The translations under genes and the position numbers were made by a program. DNA of 64,000 nucleotides from Sphingobacterium mizutaii (GTDB lineage Bacteria; Bacteroidota; Bacteroidia; Sphingobacteriales; Sphingobacteriaceae), in the NCBI RefSeq assembly GCF_900187125.1, contig NZ_LT906468.1:62001-126000 (forward strand), read 5' to 3'. The notes under the pieces were generated by a model. That model was not told where the DNA came from. It worked only from the letters and a program-made list of their open reading frames with translations, and did not search any database. This document shows, piece by piece, positions 16,581 through 26,800 of this stretch (positions are counted from its first letter, which is position 1; every line of letters starts with the position of its first letter).

Positions 16581-16838
16581 ATGGGAAGCAACAAGAAAAT
16601 GAGTGAGGCTATCAAAAATTTGAACTTACAACGTAAACTTACTTGCGCAATTATTTGTGGTGGAGTGATGGCAATGACTTTGTTAATTGCTACTGTTGGG
16701 CTTTTTGTTAAACAAGACAAAACCTTAATGCTTGCTGTATTGGTGGCTACTTCGATCTTAGTAATCATCCCAGCGGTATTAAAGCTTGTCAAGATCAATT
16801 CTATCTTAAAGTCTGGAATGCAATTTTCCAGGTCTTAA
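16581..16838 (+). CDS. Small two-helix membrane protein, unknown
   Basis: The ATG at 16581 gives an 85-aa protein; the earlier TTG at 16572 adds only three residues and is less likely. Two transmembrane helices (about 22-44 and 50-70) follow a basic N-terminus (NKKMSEAIKNLNLQRK). No family recognised. It stands alone between the cassette and a convergent operon. Confidence 0.55.
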   Translation: MGSNKKMSEAIKNLNLQRKLTCAIICGGVMAMTLLIATVGLFVKQDKTLMLAVLVATSILVIIPAVLKLVKINSILKSGMQFSRS

Positions 16839-16879
16839 TCCTTAAGACATTATTCCTTTTAATTTCAGAATTCAAAATT

Positions 16880-16902
16880 GGTCCAAAGCGAAGCCTTGGA
16901 CC
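16880..16902. terminator. Hairpin terminator between convergent genes
   Basis: GGTCCAA (16880-16886) pairs with TTGGACC (16896-16902), and the stem can extend inward. The minus-strand transcript pairs better (a G-U where the plus strand has A-C), so it probably serves the minus-strand operon ending at 16912. Confidence 0.65.
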
Positions 16903-16911
16903 TCATATGTT

Positions 16912-17802
16912 TTATTCTTTAGGCATTGTGCTAAAGTATAGCGGTTTTTTATCCTTCAATATATTCCCTGCCTTATCCGAAGGAAATAATGTCAAATTAT
17001 TATTCATCTCGTCCAGATTAAAGACAAAATAATTATCCCCTTTATTTAAGCCCTTTACAGCAGCATTAGCTTCTGTGATAGGGATCAATAAAGTATTATT
17101 GTCAAAATAGCTAACCTCTACTTCATTCTCCTCATTTACCAGGACAAAATCCTGATCTTCTGCAAAAAATAGATTTAACCCATTGTCGATATAATTAGGG
17201 GTACTTCCATAGACCGATGCTGTGGCAGTCTGTGTCAAGGTTTTGCCTTTTACGGCATCAGATTTCTTCATGACCAAAGGCTGGCCAAGAAATTCCTTAT
17301 TAAACTGTAATGGAGGCGTATCGGATTCTAACCACTCGTCATAAATACTGACTTCAAAGGAGAATGGAGTATTCCCTTTAAAAACCAAATAGGGTTCTTC
17401 AATTTGGAAATCACCAGTAAGGCCTTTTATTTTCTCGTCGATGAAAGTAGAAAATTTCGATTCACTGTAATCGATATTGATGATGTTGAGGTCCTCAGGT
17501 TTATCATAGGTAAATGAAACCGTCAATGATACGGAATTGCCATTTTCCTGAATACTAACTTCTTTGTTTTTAAAGACGTTAAGGTCATTTACCCAATGTA
17601 ACTCCTTGTTCTTGAGTTTTTGGAACTCCTCTGTTTTAGCAACAGATTGCTCTTCAACGGTGGATATCAGGTTCTTTTGAACGATTACGACCTGCTTTTT
17701 TATAGGATCTACGCTAATAACAGCCTTTTCCGCAACCAAGCTCGGTTGCTCACGCATAAAAAAGGTGCCAATGATAATAAAGAAAATTTTTACTTCATTC
17801 AT
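16912..17802 (-). CDS. Hypothetical secreted protein
   Basis: A 296-aa protein with a hydrophobic start (VKIFFIIIGTFFM) that may be a signal or anchor segment, followed by a soluble, beta-rich region. No recognised domain. It is the last gene of a four-gene minus-strand operon, beginning 5 bp after the gene at 17808-18344, so its partners are the proteins encoded upstream. Function not inferred. Confidence 0.6.
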   Translation of the reverse strand: MNEVKIFFIIIGTFFMREQPSLVAEKAVISVDPIKKQVVIVQKNLISTVEEQSVAKTEEFQKLKNKELHWVNDLNVFKNKEVSIQENGNSVSLTVSFTYDKPEDLNIINIDYSESKFSTFIDEKIKGLTGDFQIEEPYLVFKGNTPFSFEVSIYDEWLESDTPPLQFNKEFLGQPLVMKKSDAVKGKTLTQTATASVYGSTPNYIDNGLNLFFAEDQDFVLVNEENEVEVSYFDNNTLLIPITEANAAVKGLNKGDNYFVFNLDEMNNNLTLFPSDKAGNILKDKKPLYFSTMPKE

Positions 17803-17807
17803 TTCTC

Positions 17808-18344
17808 TTAATCTCTATCTTCTAAACTGTTTATTAAATTCTCGAACATTTCATTCGCCTCATCAAGTATTTCCTTATTGATCTCCGTTGTTCGGCTTAT
17901 ACGGGTCAATTTCCCTAATTTTTCCGAGATTTCAATATGGGCCATGACGGTTTTGTCGCCCCATAGATAATCATAAATAAATGCAACTCCTGTCGCATCG
18001 GGCTCCAGATGAGCCGCTAAGTCCTTGATCCATGATACCATCGGCAAGATCTCCGTGTAGTTTTCCGAAAATTGCAAGCCCATCAGGTACCAATAACCAT
18101 CTTTATAGGCTTGTTTGGCAACAATATACTTGTCCTCTAAAATATCCTCAAGAATGTCCCCATTGGTAGGGACGATATAAGCCGGAATATTTTTCAGTTC
18201 CATCTTGGAATGCATCGCGCGGGAATCCCACCATTCCAACCAATTGCTATTTATTGTACTTGCAATAGGCCTTGCTTTGAGAAAAGCATCAAGAGTCTCT
18301 TTGGATACCTGTACTTTGATATATAATGAACATTGTTCAGACAT
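17808..18344 (-). CDS. Hypothetical cytoplasmic protein, Trp/Tyr-rich
   Basis: A 178-aa acidic protein with no signal peptide and many aromatic residues (SNWLEWWDSRAM, YWYLMGLQF, FIYDYLWGD). I do not recognise it. The composition and size resemble small immunity-type or binding proteins, but that is only an impression. It is the third gene of the operon, 10 bp after the DUF3592 gene. Confidence 0.6.
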   Translation of the reverse strand: MSEQCSLYIKVQVSKETLDAFLKARPIASTINSNWLEWWDSRAMHSKMELKNIPAYIVPTNGDILEDILEDKYIVAKQAYKDGYWYLMGLQFSENYTEILPMVSWIKDLAAHLEPDATGVAFIYDYLWGDKTVMAHIEISEKLGKLTRISRTTEINKEILDEANEMFENLINSLEDRD

Positions 18345-18354
18345 AATTTAGGGT

Positions 18355-18777
18355 TTAAATGATACCATATTTGAATAACACATAGCCGCCTCCAATTGTT
18401 AGCATGGGCAGTGCAAATATCATCAGGATCAGGCTGCCCAGATGCAAGCCCCAAAAGGATATTATCCTTGCAGATTGCGGATCATTGGCCTCAAAGATCA
18501 CTGGAACTTCTTCGCCAACCTTGTACTGTGCTGGATTAGAACGAATGTTGGGGCTATACGAAAAGGTCTGATTTCCCGATTTAATCTCCATTATTGGTTG
18601 ATACATCATCGAACTACCCTTTTCGTCAGTAGAACGCACTAATTTGTTCTCTACCACCACAGCATTACCGTAAACACCCGTCGCCAACATTTTCTTTGTC
18701 TTTAGATAAAGGGATATCGAAAACCCTAACAGGATCAATCCCAAAAATAATAAAGACCAATGTATAATTGCACTCAT
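18355..18777 (-). CDS. DUF3592 membrane protein
   Basis: A 140-aa protein with a transmembrane helix at each end (about 7-24 and 111-136) and an extracytoplasmic beta-rich domain between them, containing YQPIMEIKSGNQTFSYSPNIRSNPAQYKVGEEVPVIFEANDP-type features (YxP, then KVGEEVPV and PxxARI). This arrangement is typical of DUF3592. The start lies 1 bp from the upstream gene's stop, so the two are translationally linked. Confidence 0.75.
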   Translation of the reverse strand: MSAIIHWSLLFLGLILLGFSISLYLKTKKMLATGVYGNAVVVENKLVRSTDEKGSSMMYQPIMEIKSGNQTFSYSPNIRSNPAQYKVGEEVPVIFEANDPQSARIISFWGLHLGSLILMIFALPMLTIGGGYVLFKYGII

Positions 18778-18778
18778 A

Positions 18779-19117
18779 TTAATTCAATTTATTGTTTTCA
18801 ATAAAGGAGAATTTATCCTTGAAAAAATCTCCAATGAATGGAAGTGGCTTTTCAACATTATTAATAGCATGAAGAATGCCAACTATCATCAAAATAAAAA
18901 TTAGCAAGCCGAAAAGGTTGAAAATAAAGGCAATGGAAGGAGCTACAGCCATTAAAACTGCCAAGATAATCACGAAAATAAAAGAAGAAATGATCAAGCC
19001 TAAACCTTGACGTAGATGGTAAACACTGAATTGATCCCTATTATTCTTACCAGCAAAATAGGCGATTAACCATAATATCCCCAGATAACTCAATACAGCT
19101 TGTGCTTTTGGACTCAT
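18779..19117 (-). CDS. DUF4870/Tic20-like membrane protein
   Basis: A 112-aa protein with three to four hydrophobic segments. The N-terminal AVLSYLGILWLIAYF, then FSVYHLRQGLGLIISSFIF with a conserved HLRQGLG, is the pattern of DUF4870-type proteins, where an HxxQ motif precedes a helix. It is the first gene of the minus-strand operon and faces the divergent TPR regulator gene, across a region with repeated TGTATACA palindromes. Confidence 0.7.
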   Translation of the reverse strand: MSPKAQAVLSYLGILWLIAYFAGKNNRDQFSVYHLRQGLGLIISSFIFVIILAVLMAVAPSIAFIFNLFGLLIFILMIVGILHAINNVEKPLPFIGDFFKDKFSFIENNKLN

Positions 19118-19419
19118 AATCTTTCTTGTTGTTGAAATATTGCCAAGCCTTCAATTTTCATCTAGATTATCGAAGGTTTATCTACTTGCTTTTTTGTCAA
19201 TATAAATTTCCTAAACTTTTTCGGAAAGCCTGCACAACTCTCAATCACAATCTGTATACAGTGCCCAAGTCTGTATATACAAAGTGTATACATAAAACCT
19301 AACAATCTGTCCTACAGCTGTATAAATCCTTGGCTAGGTTTTTGATTCTTTCCGGAAGAAACCATTCTATCAAAAAAAAATAATAGATTGCCAATTCCAA
19401 TTTTTGTTTAATTATCCAT
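19118..19419. other. Divergent promoter region with palindrome cluster
   Basis: This 302-bp gap separates the minus-strand membrane operon from the plus-strand TPR/LuxR gene. It holds the palindrome cluster at 19252-19325 and an A/T-rich stretch before the plus-strand gene. No gene seen. Confidence 0.65.
19252..19325. promoter_or_regulatory. Cluster of TGTATACA-type palindromes (candidate operators)
   Basis: CTGTATACAG (19252-19261), TGTATATACA (19272-19281) and TGTATACA (19285-19292) are each perfect palindromes, with centres 20 and 12 bp apart; a half-site CTGTATA lies at 19318-19324. The spacing is close to whole helical turns. Such a cluster suggests cooperative binding of a dimeric regulator serving both divergent genes. 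Confidence 0.5.
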
Positions 19420-21228
19420 ATGAGAAATACCCTGATCCTTTTTCTTTTGCTAAATACCGTAACCGTATGGGGACAAAGTCTACTCGATGGTACTGAGGAT
19501 GTGGTTAAGCAAGTGGAGCTCTTAAACCTGAAAAATCAGGACGATAAATCTTTAGAAATACTGAACCAAGCCTTGAAGAATCCAGCCAATGGACCGGATG
19601 ATCTCATCTATCTGAACACCTTCAAAAGCGGCATATTGTTAGAGCGTGACAGCTTGAAACTGGGGAGTCAAGCGGTAGATATCGTCATCCAGCAATTGGA
19701 TAAAACCAATAGCCCGGTCAGCAGGGCTATGGCATTGCGGGCAAGAGCATTTTTGAACAGTTACCTGAACTTGACCGATGAAGTGATCAAGGATTCTAAG
19801 GAAGCTCTAAAGCTTTTGGAAAATGAAAAAAACGTAGATAATCTCAATTATTATTTCAATTACCTGATCTATGCGACCTACACAGGTTGGGATGAAAACG
19901 ATAAGATGCAGCATTATATCCAAGAATGTGATAAATACGCCAAAAAGACCAACAACAAAAACTATATCGCCAATGTTCATCTAGGTTACGCTAGCGTATA
20001 CTTAAACAGGTATAGAAAAACCAATGAACAAAAAGATATCGACAGCAATTTCTACCACTTAGAAAAAGCCTATCAACTCTTTGAACAGTTCCCTGCTGAG
20101 GTGAGCAGCAATACCTTTGTGGTCGCCTCCATCAACTTGGCAAACTATTACCTGGAGTTCGACAAGGCTCCAATTGCAAAGAGAAAAGAACAAGCATATA
20201 AATACCTTGATGAAGCGGAAATAGAACTTAAAAACGAGCGTGCTAGGTTCAGTAGATGGATCAATATCTACGGTATCAAAAGCGATTTCGCCATTAAGGA
20301 AGGCAATATTGCATTAGCCGAACAATATCTTATCCAAGGGGTCAGTCGACTGGATTCCCGAAGGGATAATTCCCTGTTCCGATTGGAATATCTACTCTAT
20401 AAGCATCTTGCGGACCTTTCTGAGAAAAAAGGAGATATTACCTCAGCCCTTAACTACCAGAAAAAGTCGGAAAGCGTCTTAAAACAGAACTTCGATCAGG
20501 AGCAGATAACCAATTCCCAAAAACTGGAGATCCAATACGAAACCGAGAAAAAAGACCAGCAATTAAAGCTTTTGGGTGAAACCGCCGATTTGCGACAAAG
20601 ACAGAATTATCTATATGGCGGTTTAGCCATTCTTGCCACCCTGGGCTTGGCGTTTATGTTTAGGTCCTATCACTTTAAACTTCGTTATTCCATTGAACGT
20701 GAAAAGAAACTAGCGATGGAAAAAGAAGACGCTGAGTTAAATGCCGAGATGCAGGTTAAGCTGGAAAGAGAAGAGCAAGCAAGGTTGAAAGCAGAGCAAG
20801 ACTTATTAGAACTGAAACACCAACAGCTGCAAAAAGAGGCTCTTGCCAATTCCTTGATCATTGAGCACAAAAATGATATGCTCAAACAGATCCAATCCAA
20901 ACTGCAAGATGGCGATCCACGCGATATCCAGAAACTATTGCGTGAAGAAACCTTATTGAATGCAGATTTTGAGGATATCAAATGGCAGATCCAGCAATTG
21001 CATCCGACATTCTTCTCCCAACTGATCGAAAAAGCGAATCAAAAACTCACGCCTTTAGATCTGCGTTATTGTGCGTATATCTATTTACAGATGTCTACCA
21101 AGCAGATTGCCCAGGTTCTGCACATTGAAGCGCAGTCTGTCAGGATGTTTAAATATAGATTGAAGCAGAAATTCGGTCTCTCCAAAGAAAGTGACTTGGA
21201 ATCCTTCCTGCAAGAGGTGGGTTCATAA
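19420..21228 (+). CDS. TPR-containing membrane transcriptional regulator (LuxR-type HTH)
   Basis: A 602-aa protein: signal-like hydrophobic start (1-19), long helical region with TPR-like repeats (~30-370), one transmembrane helix (YLYGGLAILATLGLAFMF, about 392-410), a charged coiled coil (~420-490), and a C-terminal LuxR-type HTH (LTPLDLRYCAYIYLQMSTKQIAQVLHI...VRMFKYRLKQKFGL). This is the arrangement of many Bacteroidetes regulators that sense periplasmic or membrane state and carry a cytosolic DNA-binding tail. The divergent intergenic region carries candidate operators. The signal sensed is unknown. The propeller lipoprotein gene starts 12 bp downstream. Confidence 0.85.
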   Translation: MRNTLILFLLLNTVTVWGQSLLDGTEDVVKQVELLNLKNQDDKSLEILNQALKNPANGPDDLIYLNTFKSGILLERDSLKLGSQAVDIVIQQLDKTNSPVSRAMALRARAFLNSYLNLTDEVIKDSKEALKLLENEKNVDNLNYYFNYLIYATYTGWDENDKMQHYIQECDKYAKKTNNKNYIANVHLGYASVYLNRYRKTNEQKDIDSNFYHLEKAYQLFEQFPAEVSSNTFVVASINLANYYLEFDKAPIAKRKEQAYKYLDEAEIELKNERARFSRWINIYGIKSDFAIKEGNIALAEQYLIQGVSRLDSRRDNSLFRLEYLLYKHLADLSEKKGDITSALNYQKKSESVLKQNFDQEQITNSQKLEIQYETEKKDQQLKLLGETADLRQRQNYLYGGLAILATLGLAFMFRSYHFKLRYSIEREKKLAMEKEDAELNAEMQVKLEREEQARLKAEQDLLELKHQQLQKEALANSLIIEHKNDMLKQIQSKLQDGDPRDIQKLLREETLLNADFEDIKWQIQQLHPTFFSQLIEKANQKLTPLDLRYCAYIYLQMSTKQIAQVLHIEAQSVRMFKYRLKQKFGLSKESDLESFLQEVGS

Positions 21229-21240
21229 AAAATCTAGCCT

Positions 21241-22437
21241 ATGAAAATCATGTTAACTATCAATTGGGCTTTCAAGACCTTCTTGATGTCGTTTCTCACA
21301 CTTTCGTTTTGCACTTCATGCAAGGCGCAGGTCAAAGAAAATTATATAGCAATCGATCAGGTTCCTGAATTAACCGAGAAGGATAATTATCAATTTGATA
21401 TTCCATTTAATCCCTCTAAGATCAAAAACGCCGCCAATGGTACTGAAGCTGATATCCTCTATCAAAACGACGACCTCAACTTTAGTTTTTTCAATGATGT
21501 ATTGTTCCTTACCCCTCAAAAAGGGCTGATCGTAGGCGGTACCAATCTCAGTATACGTTCGACCAAGGATGAAGGCAAATCTTGGCAGGCTTTGGACTTC
21601 TCCAGGTTTGCAAATGCCTTTCACAGTATCGCAAAGACCAAGGACCACATCTTTGTATTAGGAGAAAGCAAATATATCTTCAGAGCCGATCATGACTTTG
21701 GAAAATGGGAAGTCTTCAATTCCCAAACATTATACCCCAATGCAACGGGCATAACTTGGTTTAAGCTCCGCTTTTTAAATGATAATTTTGGAGTTGTAGT
21801 AGGGCAAAGGAAAGATAACGGTAGACCTATCATGCTATTGACCAAAGATGCCGGTAGCTCTTGGGAAACGATAAATTTGGAAGGATCTATTTTAAAGGAT
21901 TATGCCCTGGTGGAAGTCTCCATGTTGGATCAAGAGAACTGGCTGATTTTGGATGATACCATTGGCATCAGCTATTTTACTGCAGATGCTGGCAAAACCT
22001 GGCAGGACATCAGCTCCAAGATGCTTTACGATGCAGATGCGACCATTCGGTCCCTATGGTTGGTCAATCCCAATGAGTTGTTTGCGGCAGGTTCAAGGTC
22101 CTTTTGGAAATCCAGCGACTTTGCCAAAGACTGGACAAGGTTGGATTTCCCCAAGCCTTTCAATCCAATTGAAATGTATAATGAAGGGGATTATTTGACC
22201 CTAACAGATATTACCGGAATAGGCGAGGATATCTATGTCAGCAGTACCGCTTCCGATAATGATGAAGGACGCACTGCTTTTGCTTATAGGTTGGATAGAG
22301 AAAATATGGAATTGAAGCCATTATTGCTCAGCGATTCCTCCACTTTTATCGGAGAATCCCATGCTATTTATGCATTAGATAAGGAACATATCTATATCGT
22401 CGACCGGGATAAGTTATACCGAGTACAGGATAAGTAA
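21241..22437 (+). CDS. Lipoprotein with BNR/Ycf48-like beta-propeller repeats
   Basis: A 398-aa protein with lipobox FCTSC (Cys27). The mature part has repeated strands with Asp-box-like turns, such as STKDEGKSWQALD, TKDAGSSWETI, TADAGKTWQDI and SSDFAKDWTRL (the S/T-x-D-x-G-x-T-W pattern of BNR repeats). Such propellers bind ligands or act in envelope assembly; the specific role is unclear. It follows the TPR regulator by 12 bp and probably is in the same transcript. Confidence 0.85.
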   Translation: MKIMLTINWAFKTFLMSFLTLSFCTSCKAQVKENYIAIDQVPELTEKDNYQFDIPFNPSKIKNAANGTEADILYQNDDLNFSFFNDVLFLTPQKGLIVGGTNLSIRSTKDEGKSWQALDFSRFANAFHSIAKTKDHIFVLGESKYIFRADHDFGKWEVFNSQTLYPNATGITWFKLRFLNDNFGVVVGQRKDNGRPIMLLTKDAGSSWETINLEGSILKDYALVEVSMLDQENWLILDDTIGISYFTADAGKTWQDISSKMLYDADATIRSLWLVNPNELFAAGSRSFWKSSDFAKDWTRLDFPKPFNPIEMYNEGDYLTLTDITGIGEDIYVSSTASDNDEGRTAFAYRLDRENMELKPLLLSDSSTFIGESHAIYALDKEHIYIVDRDKLYRVQDK

Positions 22438-22447
22438 GCGTATAAAA

Positions 22448-22471
22448 AAAGGAGGCCATTCAGCCTCCTTT
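22448..22471 (-). terminator. Terminator of the second SusC/SusD operon
   Basis: AAAGGAGGC (22448-22456) and GCCTCCTTT (22463-22471) form a perfect 9-bp stem with a 6-base loop. On the minus strand it is followed by a T run (complement of the A run at 22444-22450), so it ends the minus-strand SusD transcript. Confidence 0.85.
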
Positions 22472-22490
22472 CCCATGAATCATTTATTTA

Positions 22491-23867
22491 CTAATAACCC
22501 GGATTCTGAGTCAATCCTCCACCTAAAGATATTTGGGCTGTAGGTATTGGATAGATCATAAACTCCTCCTTGGTTAATGTCTTGTACTTTTGCATCGCCA
22601 ATTTTGTCCGCACATAATCAAACCAGGTCTCGCCTTCAAACATCAACTCCCTTTCCTTTTCTTCTTGAACGGCAGTGATGAAGTTTGCTAAACTTCCAAA
22701 TGAACCAATTGCTTTGGTTACGCCGGCACGATCCTGTACCATTTTTAATGAATTATATGCAGCTTGGCTGACACTATTATCTACTCTCGCTTTAGCCTCG
22801 GCATGGATTAAATACAATTCCGCCAATCGGATAACCGTTACATTTTGGCTGGAAGGCGAAAAGTTAGGAAACTTGCCCATGAAGTAATTGTTATTGCTTC
22901 CCTTCTTGATGGTAAATGCTTTTCGCTTATCCGCATCTTCATACAAGTCTAGGACTGTCGAGTCCTTAGCAAAGAATAAGACCGAAGGATTATCATTGGC
23001 TACTGCTGCCAATGGATTGGTCACCTGGTCATCAAACTGCAATTCAAAGATAGCTTCATTGGTATTCTGGGTTGTCCAGATGGTACTGAAGTCTGACACC
23101 AAACTAAAACCGCCCGATGTTATGACCTCATTCGCCAAGTCAGCCGCTTTCTTATAATCATTGGTATAGGCTGCTTGATATAGGTAAACCTTAGCTAATA
23201 AAGCTTTAGCACCCCAATGGGAAGCCCTTCCACGACCGGCATCACCAGTATATGGGTTTTCCTTTGGCAAGGCAGCTATAGCTTCAGTCAAGTCTTTGAC
23301 GATCTGAGCATAGGTATCCTCCTTTTTAGCCTGTGGAGTTTTGATGTCATCGCCTTCTTTGGTCGCTTTTAATTTAAGCGGAACCCTTTCAAAGGCTCTG
23401 ACCAAGAAAAAGTAATTCAAGGCGCGGATAAATTTCGCCTCTCCGATGAAGATGTTTTTCTTTTCTTCCGAGATCATGGACCCATCCATGTTAGGGACCT
23501 CATCGATCACATTGTTTGCCGCATTGATCGTTGCGTACAAAGCTTGCCACATGTTAGAGGTCCATGGGTTGATGGCCTGGATCTCATGGGTTGCGAAGGT
23601 CTCATATTCTGGATAAACTGCCGAATGCCTTACATGCACAGCAGAAAATTCAGGTACGATCAAGGTGGACTGACCATAGGAAAAAGGACTGGTCATGGTC
23701 CTATATGCTCCGATTACGGCAGCATTCGCATTCGTCTCCGAGTTGAAAAACTCATCTTCTGCGATCTGCCCCAATGGGTCTTTGTCTAAAAATTTGTTGC
23801 ATGAACTCAGTGAAACCGCAGTCAATGCAAGGAAACATATGGATAATATTCTATTTTTCATTTTCAT
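22491..23867 (-). CDS. SusD/RagB-family lipoprotein (second pair)
   Basis: A 458-aa protein with lipobox LSSC (Cys23), then NKFLDKDPLGQ, typical of SusD. SusD features include AKFIRALNYFFLVRAFERVPL (motifs FIRALNYF and RVPL), the RLAELYLIHAEAKARV helix and the C-terminal MIYPIPTAQISLGGGLTQNPGY. Shorter than the first SusD. It pairs with the SusC encoded 11 bp upstream; likely co-transcribed. Confidence 0.95.
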   Translation of the reverse strand: MKMKNRILSICFLALTAVSLSSCNKFLDKDPLGQIAEDEFFNSETNANAAVIGAYRTMTSPFSYGQSTLIVPEFSAVHVRHSAVYPEYETFATHEIQAINPWTSNMWQALYATINAANNVIDEVPNMDGSMISEEKKNIFIGEAKFIRALNYFFLVRAFERVPLKLKATKEGDDIKTPQAKKEDTYAQIVKDLTEAIAALPKENPYTGDAGRGRASHWGAKALLAKVYLYQAAYTNDYKKAADLANEVITSGGFSLVSDFSTIWTTQNTNEAIFELQFDDQVTNPLAAVANDNPSVLFFAKDSTVLDLYEDADKRKAFTIKKGSNNNYFMGKFPNFSPSSQNVTVIRLAELYLIHAEAKARVDNSVSQAAYNSLKMVQDRAGVTKAIGSFGSLANFITAVQEEKERELMFEGETWFDYVRTKLAMQKYKTLTKEEFMIYPIPTAQISLGGGLTQNPGY

Positions 23868-23878
23868 ATTTGCGACTC

Positions 23879-26800
23879 TTAGAAAGTTAAGTTAATACCT
23901 GTTGTGAAAATCCTCGGTTGTGGATAACTTCCATAGTCATAACCGTAAATTAAACCTGTGTTTGCTCCACCGTGGCTAGAACTTACCTCAGGGTCATATC
24001 CTCTATATTTTGTGAATACGTATGCATTCTGAACGGTTACATAAAAACGTAATCTCTTCATTTTGATGCGTTCCGCAACTTCGTTAGGTAGGGAGTAGCC
24101 TAAAGTGATATTTCTAATCCTGAAGAATGAACCATCCTCAACAAATCGTGAGGATACCGCTCCGTTATCTAAGCTTCCCGGTGCTGGTCTTGGAACATCT
24201 GTGATATCCCCTGGTTCACGCCATCTGTCCACAAAATCAACAAACTGGTTAGAACTTGGGTTGAATCCCTCTAGGCCTGATGCCAAGTTATAGTTGAAGA
24301 TATCATTGCCATAAGAAAATTGGCCTAGAATGCTCAAGTCAAAATTCTTGTATTCAAAATTGTTGCTGATACCACCAAAGAACTGTGGATTTGGGTCTCC
24401 GATCATCACATGGTCTTCGTAGTTTGTAGGCGCTACAGCCTCACCATTCTTACCTAGATAATCGATCATACCCGTTTCTGGATTTACGCCCAAAGCTTTC
24501 CATCCGTAGAATACTCCTAATGGCATCCCTGGTACCGCTCTGTTCAGATCACCAACACCACCACGCATTTCAGTCAGTCCTTCTGGCAATGCCAAAACTT
24601 TATTCCTGTTGAAAGTCATGTTCAGGGACGTACTCCATTTGAATTCACCAACCAAGTTTTTGCTGCTTAATTCAAACTCGAAACCTTTGTTTTCAATATC
24701 TCCTGAATTCGTGAATCGGTTGATAAATCCTGAACTCGTCAAGATCGGAAGGCCGATCAGTAGGTCCGAGGTCTTCTTGTAGTAGTAATCTGCCAATAGG
24801 GAGATTCTATCGTTGAAGAAACCTGCATCGACACCTACGTTCCATTGTCTAGTGGTCTCCCATTTCAAGCCCTTGTCACCTAGAACATTTGGAATAAAGC
24901 CTGCTTGGCCCATATAGTTGTTTCCACTGGAGTACAAGGAACGGCTGGCGTAGTTTCCGATATTCTGGTTACCGGTGATACCCCAACTGGCTCTCAATTT
25001 CAAGTCACTGAAGGTACTGTTGTCTTTCAAGAAATCTTCCTCCGAAATTCTCCAAGCTGCGGCCATCGAAGGGAAAACTGCCCAACGATTATCAGAACCA
25101 AAGCGGGATGAACCGTCCATACGTACATTGGCATTTATGATATATTTGTCCTTGTATACATAAGATGCCCTAGCAAAACCCGATGCAATAGCCCATTCTT
25201 CAGGGTATGCATTGGCTCCTGTGATCACACCCCCTGCAGTTACATAAGGGATATCATTGTTCGGGAATCCGGTCCTTTGTGCATGGGTAAATTCTAAACG
25301 AGATCCTTGAACAGAGAAACCTCCCAAAGCATTGATATAATGGTCACCAATAGTTTTGTCAAAGGTCAAAGTAGTCTCATTGATCCATAATTGGTCACGT
25401 GTACTTCTGCTAGCTCCTATACCACCTTGACTGGCGTATGAACGCAGTCCAGTTGGAGGCATAAAGAAGGTCTCATCAATAAAACTCAGATCCGTACCAA
25501 AACTGGTCTTCAATATCAATTCTGGGATAATATTGTATTCTGCACTGGCATTTGCCAAGATGCGGTAGGTCTGCGCCTTATTGGTTGGCAATTCAAGCAT
25601 GGCAACCGGATTCTCCCTTGTCAAGCGCACTTGGTCATAGTAATAATTACCTTGCTGATCATACACCGGAATATTTGGCGGAGAGAAGATTCCCGATTTG
25701 GTCGATCCTTCTTTCGAATTCTCTTCCTGTACACGGTGATTTGTCGCTCTGGTCAAGTTGATCGAAGTCGCAAACCTTAACTTATCACTATGTTGATGGT
25801 TTAAGTTCAACCGGCCACTTAATCGGTCAAAATCTGAAGACAGCAATACCCCGCCTTGCTTCATGTAACCAACCGAAGTATAATACTGGGTTTTATCGCT
25901 ACCTCCACTTGCCGCAAGCTCATAGTTCCTAGTTGGTGAAGTCCTGAAAATTGCATTTTGCCAATCGGTATCAATTCCTGGATTAGCAAAGATTTGATCT
26001 GGGATAGGTTTTGATGGATCCTGCTCTTGCAGGATTCTATAGTAATCTTTCATGTAATCTTGGTATTGTGCCGTGTTCATGAAATCATAATATCTTTCTT
26101 TAGGAACTTGGGAGAAACCTTCATACATGTTGAAAGTAAACTGGCTCTCTCCAGCAAGACCTTTTTTGGTCGTGATCAATACCACACCATTGGCCGCTCT
26201 GGAACCATAGATGGATGAAGATGCTGCATCTTTCAAGACCTCAATGGATTGAACATCCGAAGGGTTGATGGATGACAGCACATTGATCCCTTGGGTACCA
26301 CCACCAAAATCAAAGGTTGAACCCCCGGTAAAGTTGGTTGTACTGTTCACTGGGATTCCATCTACAACATATAGTGGATCAGAACTGGCATTGATGGAAG
26401 TCGTACCACGAACACGGATGCTGATACCTCCACCCGGCGAACCTGATTTTTGGGTAACCTGTACACCTCCTGCTTTACCTTGTATAGCCTGGGTTACACT
26501 TGGCAATACCTCATCTTCAATTTCATTGGCACCGATACTCGATACAGCGGTAGGTAGGGTTGCTCTTTTCATCGTACCATAACCTACGGCTACCACCTGA
26601 ACGGATTCGATCGTATTGGTTTCTGTCGCCATCACGACTTGGATATCCTTTCGGTTACCCACCGTTTGGGTGATGGTCTTATATCCAACCGATGAAAAAC
26701 GGAGTCTGCTCTTTGCATCGGCTGCAATCTGGAATTTACCATTTTCATCCGTACTGGCACTTAGATCCGTTCCGACTACCTTCACGGTAATTCCGGGAAG

